This document shows positions 11,190 to 22,139 of a DNA stretch of 64,000 nucleotides, piece by piece; position 1 is the stretch's first letter; every line of letters starts with the position of its first letter. The notes under the pieces were generated by a model. The model was given only the letters and a program-made list of their open reading frames with translations, did not search any database and had not been told where the DNA came from. Source of the DNA: Basidiobolus meristosporus CBS 931.73 (lineage: Eukaryota; Basidiobolomycota; Basidiobolomycetes; Basidiobolales; Basidiobolaceae); the NCBI GenBank assembly GCA_002104905.1, contig MCFE01000034.1, forward strand, positions 62,001-126,000. Reading direction: 5' to 3'. The position numbers and the translations under genes were made by a program.

Positions 11190-12210
11190 TGTTATCACAC
11201 AGGGTGCTGAGCCCATCAAATAATTTTGTTAAGACAACAACTAAGTTGGTATTTGTAGCTCAATTGTTTTCCCTTGAAAAGCTTCTGCTGTTATTCCCTT
11301 GCACATTATTGTGGAGACAGAACCTTATATTCCTGGCAAGCTTTTGCCAAAGGTTATTGCACCCAATGAGCACCCCACACACAAAACAATTGAGAAGTGT
11401 TGGCTGTATCTCTCCCTTGGACTTTTACACCACTGCAGTGCCCAACCTAGCTTTGCGTACTTAATTGATAACCCATACAATGGGGCTGCTTAGCTTCTTA
11501 ATGCTAAAGGCTTGGCTGTTTTCCTGTGCATATCTGCCCTCAATATTTTTCAACTCTTCTTGACTACAGGTTCAGCTTTATGCTTGCAATATAGCCACTC
11601 AAATCCCATCACAAACTCCTTGCATGAGAGCTGTAGAGTTATCAAATTGGTGGTATTGATCTACTTCTGGATAACTATTCCTACACTGTGAGCATATGAC
11701 TCCCAGTGCTTCCAATGTACCCATAGTAGAAATTGCTTCAGAAGGTGATTTCAATAAGTACATATCTATTTCATCCAATCTTTGCATTAGTTTAGTTACA
11801 AATGTGAATGATTATTGATTGGAGCCATGAGAAGTACACTGGGTGGTGGATACTCTGTGTTATCTTGCTAAATCTTTCAAATTTTCTGGTATCTCAAAGG
11901 GCTCATTTAGCTTAAAATGTGCAATGTACAACCTGGTCATTAGTGCTGAAAAGCAAATGCATTGCTCCCAGTGGAAAATATTGGCTCCAACAAATGCCCC
12001 CTGTCCTAAGTACCTCCAAGCTTCTTTATGAATCAGCAATAGCCCAGATATTATCACTATTTCATTATACACTTCTTTTATCCAATACAATTTGCCAATG
12101 AAGCAGAGAGCTCTCCAATATAAAATGATTATCAACAATGGTGGGACCCAAGACCCATTGAAGGTAATGGCCACCTTCCTTGGATCTACTGCAAAAGGTA
12201 AGGACACATA
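11190..12210 (-). pseudogene. Tnp2 transposase fragment (Plv-1), second copy
   Basis: Sequence and conceptual translation parallel 2700-3650. The common DNA run GGGGCTGCTTAGCTTCTTAA occurs at 11483 and 2725, and the protein stretches HWEQCICFSALMTRLY / HWKQCICFSTLMTKLY correspond. A 115-codon frame is open at 11860-12207 and a 62-codon frame at 11599-11787. The rest is full of stops. Both ends are truncated, against unassigned sequence on the left and a Copia-2 fragment on the right. Confidence 0.55.
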
Positions 12211-12261
12211 TCAGACCAATGCATAAAGACACAAGATAATCAGTAGAAAGCCTGTATCTGG

Positions 12262-13548
12262 AAACACTGCAATTGGTGAAGATTCACTGTTTACATCTGC
12301 ATGAAATATTGAAAAAATTGGGATTCTCAATATAAGTAACTTTAATAGAAAAACATCACTGCTTTGGCACAGGAGGTTTTGGCTTATCAACTGTGATCAT
12401 ATGGGCAAAATGCTCAAAGATCAGGTATTTTCTGGAGTATAAATTGCATATTTAGAGCACAATCAAGTCTACCTTCATGGGAGACAAGTTAAAAGAGATC
12501 TAAAGCTCTGAATTATTCAAAACTGAGAAAAAACTAGATCAAATGCACTTAAACCTGTGAGGATGATGCAAAACTAACCTCAGGTGGGATGAAATATATA
12601 ATCACTTTTATTAATGATTATACAGAATATATTTGGGTCTGCTCTATGGAAAGAAAGGAGAATACCTTGTCTAAGCTCCAGAAGCTTATGGTTGTGATGC
12701 AGAGAAAAAGAGGCAAGAAAAATCAAGTATATTGGCTTTGACAATGATAGAGAATATTCCTCAAAACTTTGCTTGCACTCCTGCAAAAATCATGCAATAA
12801 AGCTAGAGTCTACTGCACTATACTCCTAACAGAAAAATGGAGTGTCAGAATGTGTAAACAAACAAAGAATTGAAGTTACAAGAGCTATAATCCACAACAA
12901 ATATTGCTCTATGATCTTGAATAATATCAATATCTAAAGCTGTAGTTTTTAAAAATAGGAGCTATTGTGGAATACTTTGTGATTCTGATCCATTGATATT
13001 ATGGTATGGGTACAGATGACGAGTAAAGCACCTGTGAATATCTGGATGTAGAGTAAATGCATAGAAACTGCCCAGAAACTAGTCCAAATCTGAGCCCAAG
13101 AGTGTAAAGTGCATATTTTTGGGCCACTGCAATGAGAGTAGTGCATATATAAGCTTTAATACCACAGTGAAGTGGCAATCACTTCTAAGAATGTGTTGTG
13201 TGACAAAAACTCAGAATTTTATAGTAAATGACATTGTAAGATGACAAACATCTAGTCTCAGCTATACTAACTGATATGATTGAATCTGCACAGAACAGTC
13301 AAAGTTCTATATTGCAGCAAGCTCTACATGCATGGTTTAGTCTGAATCAGTGCCCAGATATGTTCCCAATATGATTATTCTACTATTATAAGGTAGGAGA
13401 TCTAAATGGACCAGAGATAGCACAAATAACAGAAGTAATGAGAGAAAAAGCGTGGGCAATGCCTATTCATTCTATATTGATAAATTGCATACAGTGAGAT
13501 AGACCCTAAATTGCCCTCAGACAATATTTTGGAGATCTGCAACAGACT
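12262..13548 (+). mobile_element. Copia-2 fragment (protease to reverse-transcriptase linker)
   Basis: Decayed plus-strand Copia-2 sequence aligns by eye to 49095-51280 of the main copy. GAAGATTCACTGTTTACATC near 12276 corresponds to the segment before the protease. CTGCTTTGGCACAGGAGG at 12360 is the LWHRRFGH zinc-binding segment. The integrase core start lies near 12570-12640, and the pre-RT linker reads CCCTCAGACAATATTTTGGA near 13515. Internal deletions and stops are frequent and no long frame survives. It abuts Copia-1 sequence at 13549. Confidence 0.7.
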
Positions 13549-13889
13549 TGCATTTGCTGGGCATTTATTCTTCTATATAATGGTAGTAACAGATTTGGCC
13601 CATCACTTGGGGTCCATTCCTGTATCATGTAGCATGCATCTTCTCATCTCTACTATTGTTCTATTATATGGGACAGTAGTTTGTTGAAGCATACCCATAG
13701 TTGAACAGTACTTTGCAAACTCCTTGGTGCTATACTCACCTTTGTTACCACTTTGAAGTACCTTCCACTTATACCTAGCTTGTGGTTCTGCCATTTTTTG
13801 AAGTGCTTCAATATTTCTAAAGCCTCATGCTTTGTCTTCAGCAAGTACACCAGTGTATATTTTGTCTTAGCATCAATAAATATTATAAA

Positions 13890-14276
13890 TTAATTCATGG
13901 CTCCATAGAGCAGTGTTCCAAAGGGCCCATCTATATCTGAGTGTACAATTGACAATATTGTGGTGGTATTAATGCCTCCTGAGCTCTTGAAGCATTGCCT
14001 AGTTTGTTTGCCATATGAGTATCCCTGACAGACATTCAACTTGACCAGAACTGAGAAATTGAGTCTCAAAACAAGTAGGTTTTTCACCAATAGGCCCATT
14101 TTCTGTTCCCCAAAGTTTCCTAGCCTCTTATGCCATGTCTCCCAGTTGGCTTCATCAATTTCAGCAATGTTGGCATACTCAGTTACAATGATCTTGCATT
14201 GTAACTTGTATATATTGTGATCTCTGATTCCCAAAGTTATTATTTGTCCATTTTCACTCAATATTGAGCAGCTCAT
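13890..14276 (-). pseudogene. Copia-1 pre-integrase segment
   Basis: A 128-codon open frame matches the segment between protease and integrase core in other Copia-1 copies. It runs from MSCSILSENGQI through GIRDHNIYKLQCKIIV and ANWETWHKRLGN to NVCQGYSYGKQTRQCF. The H...H...C...C zinc-binding arrangement of the Copia integrase N-terminus is partly kept, but the usual first Cys position reads CQGY. It ends in the first part of the integrase core, with a (D)IDGPF motif corresponding to DICGPM at 20795. It is a fragment of a dead element. Confidence 0.7.
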
Positions 14277-14830
14277 CTTAACAAAATTGAGCAGCTCAGC
14301 TTAGTAAAAGCAAGTTTTAGTCCCTAAGAAGACACTTAACTCACTGAGAGTAGGCTTGCAGCTATTCCAGTCATATAGAGTACATCAGTCAGTTTTGCTG
14401 TTTTTGCCCCTGAGATATCATTCATATTTAGCAGTATGGACCCACTGGTGGTAGATTTCAGTGCAGAGTTTTTCCCCAATAAACCTTGGTTACAAGAATA
14501 GTGTTCAAGTTGCTGAGCTACTCCTTTATACCACAAATATGCTTTGACATGCCAGAGTCAATGTATTATCATTACCACATTTACTTGCATTCTCTTGTAC
14601 AATTACAAATATTTGCTCATCTATAGTTATATGGTGCCTGCTGCAGGCTCTATTTTTTTGTCTCCTTGTTTCTTCTGGTATTCTCTTGCCCACTATCCTG
14701 GCTTGTTAAAGCAGTTACAGCAACCAGGCTTTCCTTGGTTCTGCTGCTTTCCCTTCTTTTTGGTGTGCCTTTCTGAGCAGCATAAAGCATTATCTTTAAA
14801 CTTCCCTGCTTAGTAATTATATCTGGGCTC

Positions 14831-15199
14831 TATTGAAATATTGGACTATTTGGTATCATTCAGCAGCTAAAAGTTTACTTAACAATTATAGACTAGTCTT
14901 GGTCACTGTAGGACTAATTTACAGCTCTAACATTGCCACTTTCTTAAGACCTGTGATCTTATGATTATTCTCTTATAGTCAGGATCAAATTAGCACTATT
15001 ACTAAGGATTATGTACTAACCCTGAAACTGTTACAGGATGCTCTTGAATATTGCAAAACCCACCTTACTTAGTGTTACAGCTGTATTACTTCTACAAAGG
15101 TATACATACTGAGCTTCTTTATTAATGAAAAACAGTTCAACTATTATCACTATTTCTTGATTAGTTCCTTATATCCCAAGCACTTCTTAAATTGCAACA
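14831..15199 (+). repeat. Copia-1 solo LTR nested in Copia-1 Gag
   Basis: A complete 369-bp LTR (TATTGAAATATTGGACTATT to AAATTGCAACA) lies in plus orientation inside a minus-strand Copia-1 Gag. The 5-bp flanks GGCTC (14826-14830) and AGCTC (15200-15204) are a target duplication with one change. Removing the LTR and one flank restores a Gag sequence parallel to 8340-8400. So one Copia-1 copy inserted into another and then collapsed by LTR recombination. Confidence 0.9.
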
Positions 15200-15806
15200 A
15201 GCTCCACATTGAGAAGTCATCCTTTTACATAGTTCAAGACCATATTACTTTCTCTGCTTTCAAAACAAAGTACAAGTGGCTCATACTTATCTGGTAAGCT
15301 GTAAAGCAGATGGAGTATATTTTCTTTGTTGTCTGGACCAGCATTATAGCTGTAAAGTTTTTCTGTAACTGTCACCATTCTGGTAATGAGTTGCAGCATG
15401 TCATCCTCTGGCTTCTTCCTCACATTGAAGAACTTTCTTTTCCAATAAAGCTTACTTGATGCTACTGTTGCTTTGAAGATATTCTCAAGGGACTCCCATG
15501 CTGCTCTACCAGCATTTCAAGCATGAATTTGTCAATGAAAAAATCTTGCACATTGATACAGTTTGCACTCAGGGCTTTTCTCTCCTTTTATTGAGACTTT
15601 CCAACATTTTCTGCTGTTCTTTTGGGCTCAGCTTCCTTTCCTGTTACTATATTCCTAAGCATTCTTTCCTCAAGGTAAATCTGCATCTTGATTCTTCCAA
15701 TGCTGTAGTTCTTGTCACCAGACCTCCCATTTACAGAGAGGATCTAGGTATTTGTATTTACTGCTAGGAGTCATCTTTGGAACAGATAAGGCAAATTGAG
15801 AATCTT

Positions 15807-15955
15807 AATCTGGTTCAATTTAAGAAGTGTTCTTGATATAAGGAACGTATCAAGTGATAAAGATAATAGTTAAACTATTGCTTATTTGAAAAGAGGCTTT
15901 GAATCTATACCTTTGTGGAAATAATACAACTGTAACGCCAAGTAGGAGAGCTTCT
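15807..15955 (-). repeat. Copia-1 5' LTR, partial
   Basis: About 150 bp of the Copia-1 LTR (minus strand) follow the Gag start of the fragment at 13549-15806 in the expected 5' LTR position. It contains the TATA/transcript-start part (GAATCTATACCTTTGTGGAAA region). It is truncated at about 15955, next to a Plv-1 terminus. The primer-binding site next to it has decayed. Confidence 0.65.
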
Positions 15956-16504
15956 CACTATCAGGTTTCTTGTCATTTAAGGCAACTAGATGTCCTGGCT
16001 GGTTGGATCCATTTAAAATTATTGTAGAGTGCAATAAGACCACAACAATACCATGCATTTATTGTAACAGCACCAGTCAACTCTTGTTAAGTTTTATCAC
16101 TTTATTTGGTTGTTAAATTAGCAAAACACTGTCATGATCCTATCAAAAGATTGTTGAGAGGGTTACTAATTTGAAGCTGCTGGTATTATCAGGGTCTCTG
16201 AATGGGATGCAAATTGCTGATCAGGATTGGATCCACCCATAGGACCAAATTATTTTTCATAGGGATTACTCAATTTGTATGCATGGAAAGTATGACAATT
16301 GGTTGAGTCAGGAAGTAAGGATTGTGAAGAAGATCCAATAGCCAAGCAATGAATACAAACATAGGTGATTCAGTGTTCAGGATCAGAAAGTAAGAGAATT
16401 GGCAGCAAATTAATTAAAAGCCACTTATATACTGTGCAATGGTAAATATTACCAAGTTTCTGTAAGATCCAAGGTGCAAATATTTTTCAATTAATATTTT
16501 TGTT
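15956..16504 (-). mobile_element. Plv-1 terminal fragments
   Basis: Read on the minus strand, 16504-16268 resembles 650-850, the terminal non-coding part of the accessory-gene side. At 16267 it passes into a second Plv-1 terminus (CCCTATGAAAAATAATTTGG). This continues to about 15956 and parallels 1803-2062, including a shared GCCTTAAATG motif. The same order (accessory-side piece, then transposase-side terminus) is seen at 548-2062. No coding sequence is recognisable. Confidence 0.55.
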
Positions 16505-16629
16505 ATGCTAAGTTCAATTTCTTGGGTTCAAAAGCAACTGGGTATTCCTCTCCATATTGCATCTGTGAAAAGAGCACACTATTTTCTGATGTCAGGAACT
16601 CATAAGCCTGGCAGCTTAGCAAGTTTATT
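16505..16629 (-). pseudogene. Gypsy-1 RNase H fragment (left piece)
   Basis: The minus strand encodes EEYPVAFEPKKLNLA, matching [14 protein letters not shown] of the full Gypsy-1 at 29535-29577. The match continues through the sequence around GGCAGCTTAGCAAGTT. The fragment is interrupted after 16629 by an FB-1 palindrome and resumes at 17362. Confidence 0.75.
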
Positions 16630-17361
16630 AGAATTGTTCCTTTTGATAGTACCACATTGAGCCACAAGTGCCAAGTGATGCCATTTTGTGCCAGGGAGGC
16701 CAGCAGACCTATACCTGACCACAGAGTGTGATACATAGCTCTTCATCTTCATACAAAGCAGCCCCTTTGTTTCACCCATTGTGCAGGAGAAAATCTATTT
16801 GTTGACCTTTTTTTTTAGATCACTGTTGTGCAGGATGTGTAAGAGCACAGAAGGCCTGAAGACATGCATCTGGTACTCAATACCCCTGGCACTCTGAATC
16901 TAGCTCCTGTGGCTTGTAACATGTGACAAAAAACATGGCACTATCTTGGTCCACTGGTACTGTATGGCACTATATTTAAATATGAGCCCTGAAGCAAGGC
17001 CTATCCTAAGCACTTAGAGTGTCACATAGTACCAGTGGACCACAATAATGCCATGTTTTTTTGTCACATGTTACAAGCCACAGGAGCTAGATTCAGAGTG
17101 CCATGGGTATTGATTACCAGATGCATTTCCTCAGTGCTTCTGTGCACTTACAGATCCTGCACAACAGTGATCTAAAAAAAAAGGTCAAAAAATAGATTTT
17201 CTCCTGCATAATAGGTGAAACAGAGGGACTGCTTTGCGTGAAGATGAAGAGCTATGTTTAACACTCTGTGGCCAAATATATGCATGCTTGGCCTCCCTGG
17301 CACACTATGGCATCATTTGGCACACATGACTCAATGTGGCACCATCCAACAAATCAAGTCT
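16630..17361. mobile_element. FB-1 palindromic foldback element, copy 1
   Basis: This 732-bp element is one long inverted repeat: the first ~340 bp are nearly the reverse complement of the last ~340 bp around a short centre near 16990. It starts AGAATTGTTCC and ends AATCAAGTCT. It is flanked by ATT at 16627-16629 and 17362-17364. The flanks join into Gypsy-1 sequence (AAGTTCATTCTTGAG in the intact copy), so the 3-bp ATT is a true target duplication. The element has no coding capacity. Its length equals that of the copy at 41353. Confidence 0.88.
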
Positions 17362-17560
17362 ATTTTTGAGTGTCCTAAAGGCAGTCTGAAAAGCAATTTC
17401 CCACTTCAAGGTGTTGTCTATCCTAAGGATATTTGTAAAAGGGGCTGTAATGCTTGCAAACAACTCACCAAGTCTTCAATAATAGGATACCAATCTAAGA
17501 TTATGGGGCTGCTTCAGATCCTGACCAACCTCTACTCTTTTGGATTATAAGGTCACATTC
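17362..17560 (-). pseudogene. Gypsy-1 reverse-transcriptase fragment (right piece)
   Basis: This continues the minus-strand Gypsy-1 fragment on the far side of the FB-1 insertion. It aligns by eye to the reverse complement of about 29210-29420 of the full copy, with shared runs CAATAATAGGA and TATGGGGCTGCTTCA. It ends at about 17560 against a Plv-1 transposase fragment. Confidence 0.72.
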
Positions 17561-17564
17561 CACT

Positions 17565-18540
17565 TATAACTTGAATCATAAAAGCTATAGCCCCCTGCCT
17601 ACAAACCTTCACATATATACATTCCTGCTGTAATTGTCCCACTTCTAATACCTCAAATATATGGCTTTTCATATTGATCCTTGCAAAGTGGCTATTCACC
17701 AGGTAATATTGGTAACAAATTCATATTGCAAATATATGCTTGGTCCATGCCACTTTTACCTTGAATATCTCTTGAATATCTGCAAAATTCTTGCTGGTAC
17801 TAGCCTATACATTTCATTTCCCTACTTGATTCTAGTCCCCCTTATTGGTATGCTCTGGTTCTTATTAGTATGAATTTTATAGTAAATGGTGTGGAAGTTG
17901 GCTGTGCCCTGGAGAAACCCAGCTTACTTTGGCAAAGTTATCCTAACAATAATGCAATGCTTGTTGCATCCAACACAACTTTTTATTACTTGGCTTTCTT
18001 ATTTCCACATTGGGGCTGTTTAGCTTCTCAGTGGTAAGTGCATAGGTGTCTCTCCAAACACATCTGTCCTCAGTACATTCCATTATCTGCCTATCTCCCC
18101 ACACATCTGCTCAATAGGACACTGTCAAAAGGTCAAGTAAGATCTATAACTCTCTATACACCAAGTTAAATGGAGTAGAGAATAGCTGCAGCAGTGGCAG
18201 AGTTCTACACATTCAGCCCTGTGCTTGTTGTACAGCCACCCAGATATTATTGGACACTCCTAGCATAAAAACACTAGATGCACTTAGTTGGCACTAGCAA
18301 TCTGCTGTTGCATCAGTACTCCTATATTGTCATTATATAACAACCAGTGCCTCTGATGTACTTGAATAGCTGAGAGACATATCAAATAGCAGCACTGATG
18401 TTGCTGGTGATGTATATTAATGCAGAGAGCTTCTCTACAGGAGCTCAGTCTGAAGTGTGAGATAATCTTCACATCACTTATATCAATAGCTTGGTGATTA
18501 TTGGTTTGCAACAATTGGATCTGGGTTGCACAAAATTGTG
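17565..18540 (-). pseudogene. Tnp2 transposase fragment (Plv-1), third copy
   Basis: The DNA parallels 2285-3180. Common points are the C-terminal VEVxEV-type segment near 17630, a CCTTATTGGTATGCTC stretch near 17840 matching 2545-2570, and TTGGGGCTGTTTAGCTTCTC at 18014 matching 2724. No frame longer than about 75 codons is open. It is a decayed piece of the Tnp2 C-terminal region. Confidence 0.5.
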
Positions 18541-18941
18541 CTATTTTGATTATATCAAATGATAGCAGCTCAATGCAACTGCAGCAACTTCTCCTAGTTT
18601 TTTGTTACCATGATTACTATTGAAGCATTTGGTAGTAGTTTACTTTCCTCACCTATACTACTTTCTCATTGACTGTCATCTTGGCTATTTGTATACCTGT
18701 AGTAAGTGTTTTGCCTCCGGGTTTATGAGTGCAGTGCTCTAGCTTGGCTGTGCTAAACTACACCAGATATGTTATGGAGCTGGCTTGGAGTGATACATGC
18801 TGGTATGTTTGTTTGCCTCTTAAAGGCTGCTATGGTTTAGGTACTTCCAGTGAGTCTTTGTCATTGGTTCTCCCAAAGTAACTTGCTAATGGTGAGGAAT
18901 AATGATACTTGCAGTCACAACATGATATATTGACAAGAACC
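18541..18941. other. Unassigned stretch
   Basis: No gene, terminus or repeat shared with the rest of the window was recognised. Composition (AT-rich, nearly CpG-free) matches the surrounding transposon remains. Confidence 0.3.
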
Positions 18942-19310
18942 TGTTGAAATATTGGACTATTTGATACCATTCTGCAGCTAAAAATTTACTTAACAATTCT
19001 GGACTAGTTTTGGTCACTGTGGGACTAATTTACAGCTCTAACTTTGCCACTTCCTTTGGATCTATGATCTTATGATTACTCCCCTATAGTCAGGATCAAA
19101 TTAGCACTAATGCTAAATATTATGTACCAACCCTGAAACTGTTACAAAATGCTCCTGAATATTGAGAAACCCTCCTTACTTGTTGTTACTGCTGTATTAC
19201 TTCTACAAAGGTACAAGTACTGAGCTTCTTTACTAATAAACAACAGTTCAACTAATATCACTATTTCTTGATAATTTCCTTATATCCAAATCACTTCTTA
19301 AATTGCAACA
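18942..19310 (+). repeat. Copia-1 5' LTR
   Basis: The LTR spans 369 bp from TGTTGAAATATTGGAC to AAATTGCAACA. A TATA-like segment and the ACAAAGGTACAAGTACTGAG region mark the presumed promoter. It differs from the 3' LTR at many positions, so the insertion is not recent. Confidence 0.92.
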
Positions 19311-19322
19311 GGTTATGAGCCC
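19311..19322 (+). promoter_or_regulatory. Copia-1 primer-binding site (initiator tRNA-Met anticodon region)
   Basis: GGTTATGAGCCC starts directly after the LTR. Its reverse complement, GGGCTCATAACC, contains the CAT anticodon and flanking stem of eukaryotic initiator tRNA-Met. It is not complementary to a tRNA 3' end. This is the half-tRNA priming mode established for Drosophila copia and yeast Ty5. The same site is intact at 32595 and 47584. Confidence 0.8.
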
Positions 19323-19346
19323 TATTTGCCTTAATCTATTCTAAAG

Positions 19347-20115
19347 ATGACTTCTACCAGCAAACAGAGCCACACAAACATGTTCCCTGTAAAGGAGAGG
19401 TTTGATGGAAAGAACTGCAAACTTTGGAGAAATAAGATGCAGATCCACCTTGAGGAAAGGAAGCTTTGGAATGTAGTAACAGGGAAAGAAGTTGAGCCCA
19501 AAGGAGCAGCAGAAGAAGTGGAGAAGTTTCAAGAGAAGGAGAGTAAGGCCTTTAATGCCATATGTATCAATGTGCAAGATTCCTTCATTGGACAAATCCA
19601 TGCCTCAAATACTGCCAAAGCAGCATGGGAATCCTTAGAGAAGATCTTTAGAGCAAAGTCAATATCAAGCAAGCTTTATTTAATGCCAAAGCTCTTCAAC
19701 ATGAGGAAGAAGCCAGATTATAACATGCTACAGCTCATGACCTGAATGGAGACACTTGCAGAAGAACTTTACAGTATTGATGCTGGTGTATATGATGAAG
19801 AGAAGATACTTTTTCTGCTTTGCAACCTACCTGATGAGTATGAGCCACTCACACTTTCTTTTGAAAGCAGAGAAGACAACTTGACTTTAGACAATATCAA
19901 AGGAAGACTTCTCCATGAAGAACTCAGACGTAATGCTCAAGCACAGAAAATCAAAGATAATGCTTTATTCAGTTAAGAAAGGCACTCAGAAAAGAAGGAA
20001 AAGCAACAAAACCAAAGAAAACCCGGTTGCTGCAACTATTGTAAAAAGCCTGGACACTGGGCAAGAGAATGCAAGATGAAGCAAGCAGACAAAATACAGA
20101 AACTAGAGCAGGCAA
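19347..20115 (+). pseudogene. Copia-1 Gag
   Basis: The frame starts with ATG 37 nt after the LTR (MTSTSKQSHTNMFPVKERFD) and covers a UBN2-type Gag. It stops at a TGA at 19743-19745, reopens at 19746 and stops again at 19974. The zinc knuckle follows at about 20025-20075 (CCNYCKKPGHWARECK). The start is supported by the same ATG and leader in the fragment at 32631. The full Gag would be about 260 residues. G-to-A and C-to-T changes explain the stops when compared with the minus-strand copy at 8201-8872. Confidence 0.85.
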
Positions 20116-20174
20116 GCCATATAACTATTGATGAACAGTTATTTGTATCCATACAAGAGAGTGCAAGTAGCCAA

Positions 20175-21850
20175 AGTAATGATTGGTATATTGACTTTAG
20201 AGCCTCACAGCATATTTGTGGTATAAAGTAGTAGTTCAGCAACTTGATGGCTATTCACGTAAGAATGGTTTATCTAAGAGATATCTCTGCTCTGGAAGCT
20301 GCTGCAAGTGGGTCTATACAACTAAATATGAGCAATAGCTCAGGGGCAACAACAGCAAGACTCACTGATGTACTCTATTTACCTGGAATAGCTAAGAACC
20401 TACTCTCAGTCAGTAAAGCAACTGCTCAGGGAATGGAATTTGTTTTTGCTAAGATGAGCTGCTCAATATTGAGTGAGAATGGACAAAAATTAGCTTTTGG
20501 AATCAGAGATCACAATATATAAAGTTACAATGCTAGATCATTGTACCTGAGTATGTCAACATCTCTGAAACTGAAGAAGCCAACTAGGAGACATGATATA
20601 GCAGGCTAGGACTCATTAGGGAACAGAAGATGAGCCAATTGGTGAAAAATCAGCCTGTTTTGGGCCTGAAATACTCAATTCTGATCAAGTTGAATGTTTG
20701 TAAGGGATATTCCTATGGCAAACAAGCTGGGCAACATTTCAAGAGCTCAGAAGGCATCAATACCACCAAAATATTGGCTATTGTACACTTAGACATATGT
20801 GGCCCTATGAAACAGTGTCCTTGGGAGCCAAGAGATACTTTATGATGATTATTGATGACAAGACAAGATATTCATGGGTGTACTTCCTCAAAAAAAGGAT
20901 GAAGCTTTAAAGATGTTTAAGCACCTCAAGAACATGGCAGAAATGCAAACTGGGTGTCAATTGAAGGTACTACAAGGTGACAATGGAGGAGAATACTGTT
21001 AAAAGGAGTTTGCAAAATACTGCTCATCTACTGGTATACCTCAACAGATCACATTTCCTCATACTCCACAGCAAAATCAAGTAGCAGAGTGTGCAAATAG
21101 AACAAAAGTACAGATGGGAAGATCTATGTTACATTATAAGGGAATTGACTACATGTTTTGGGCTGCATCTGTTGCTACCACAGTATACATCAAGAACAGA
21201 TGCCCAACAACAGCATCGCGTGATTCTGTTATGATCTGCTGCTTGAATATTTAAGTTAGATCAGTTTTTAGTCAAATCAATTAGTATATGTTTAGGTTAT
21301 CAGTATATCAGTATTATCTATGAAATCAGTAGCATTAGTCAGCAAATGAATAAGCAGATCCTTATCAGACAGAGATACATATATTAAGTAAGATCTTATT
21401 GCGTGATGATGATGCAATGAAATGAGTCATCAGCCACAACCTACATCAGGAAATACAATTAGTCAGCCATTGATCTGGCAAAATGTATATAAGGAGCTGC
21501 TGGAACCTCAATAAAAATCAGTTCAAGTCTTAGTGAATATAATACTAGCTAAACTCCCTATTCCTCTACAACTCTTATACCAAGACTTGTAACAGTTCTA
21601 CACCTTTTAAAGCATATACAGGCAAAAAACCAGATCTCCAGCACCTCAAGATCTTTGGCAGTGATGTTTTTTATCACATCCCTGACAAAAGACGCTCAAT
21701 GTTGGAACCAAAGAGTAGGAAAGAGATCTTTCTTGGGTATTGTGAAGATACTGAAGGGTCTAGAGTGTATGATGGCAAAATTCAGATGCTGATCAAGAGC
21801 AGGGATGTTGTATTTGAGGAGAACTCAGATCAGAAAGCTGCAGAAATCAT
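20175..21850 (+). pseudogene. Copia-1 protease and integrase, split by a Gypsy-1 LTR
   Basis: The protease site reads WYIDFRASQHICG near 20184-20222, where Copia proteases have DSGAS, so the catalytic triplet is damaged. A frame at 20244-20522 continues with LYLPGIAKNLLSVSKATAQG. The pre-integrase part and core start follow (20630-20845, IVHLDICGPM). The core is then interrupted by the solo LTR at 21227-21594. It resumes with KAYTGKKPDLQHLKIFGSD. Many stops are present. Confidence 0.8.
21227..21594 (+). repeat. Gypsy-1 solo LTR nested in Copia-1
   Basis: A complete 368-bp Gypsy-1 LTR (TGTTATGATCTGCTGC to AGACTTGTAACA) interrupts the Copia-1 integrase. The 4-bp flanks ATTC (21223-21226) and GTTC (21595-21598) are a target duplication with one change. 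Removing the LTR restores GATTCTACACC, as in the other Copia-1 copies. The 4-bp size matches the full Gypsy-1 at 26571. Confidence 0.92.
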
Positions 21851-22139
21851 TGGCCAAGCTGCCTGATGTTGCAATCAGCACTAATGAAGAAGATATGTAC
21901 CAAATTCAGACTGATATGGAAGATACTTCTACCAGTACCAGATCAGAACAGAATATCTCAGTTAGGAGATCTACCAGAATAAGAAATGCCCCTGGATCCG
22001 GTGGCAGACATCCAATGATCATCAAGAAGCCTATCTTGCCTTATGTGCCATACCTCAGAATCTGGAACAGGCAATGCAGAGTACAGATGCTACTATGTGG
22101 CAACAAGCCATGCAGGATGAGTACCAATCACTGATCAAG

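Larger units (their letters stand above)
13549..15806 (-). mobile_element. Copia-1 fragment (Gag to integrase), interrupted by a solo LTR
   Basis: Minus-strand Copia-1 sequence runs from the Gag start (ATG on the minus strand near 15771) through Gag, the zinc knuckle and the pre-integrase region (13890-14276, with ANWETWHKRLGNFGEQKMG). It reaches the integrase core start and breaks off at about 13549. A Copia-1 solo LTR (14831-15199) lies inside Gag. Gag keeps MRKKPEDDMLQLITRM and SLPDKYEPLVLCFESRES at 15217-15423. Stops and shifts are frequent. Confidence 0.78.
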
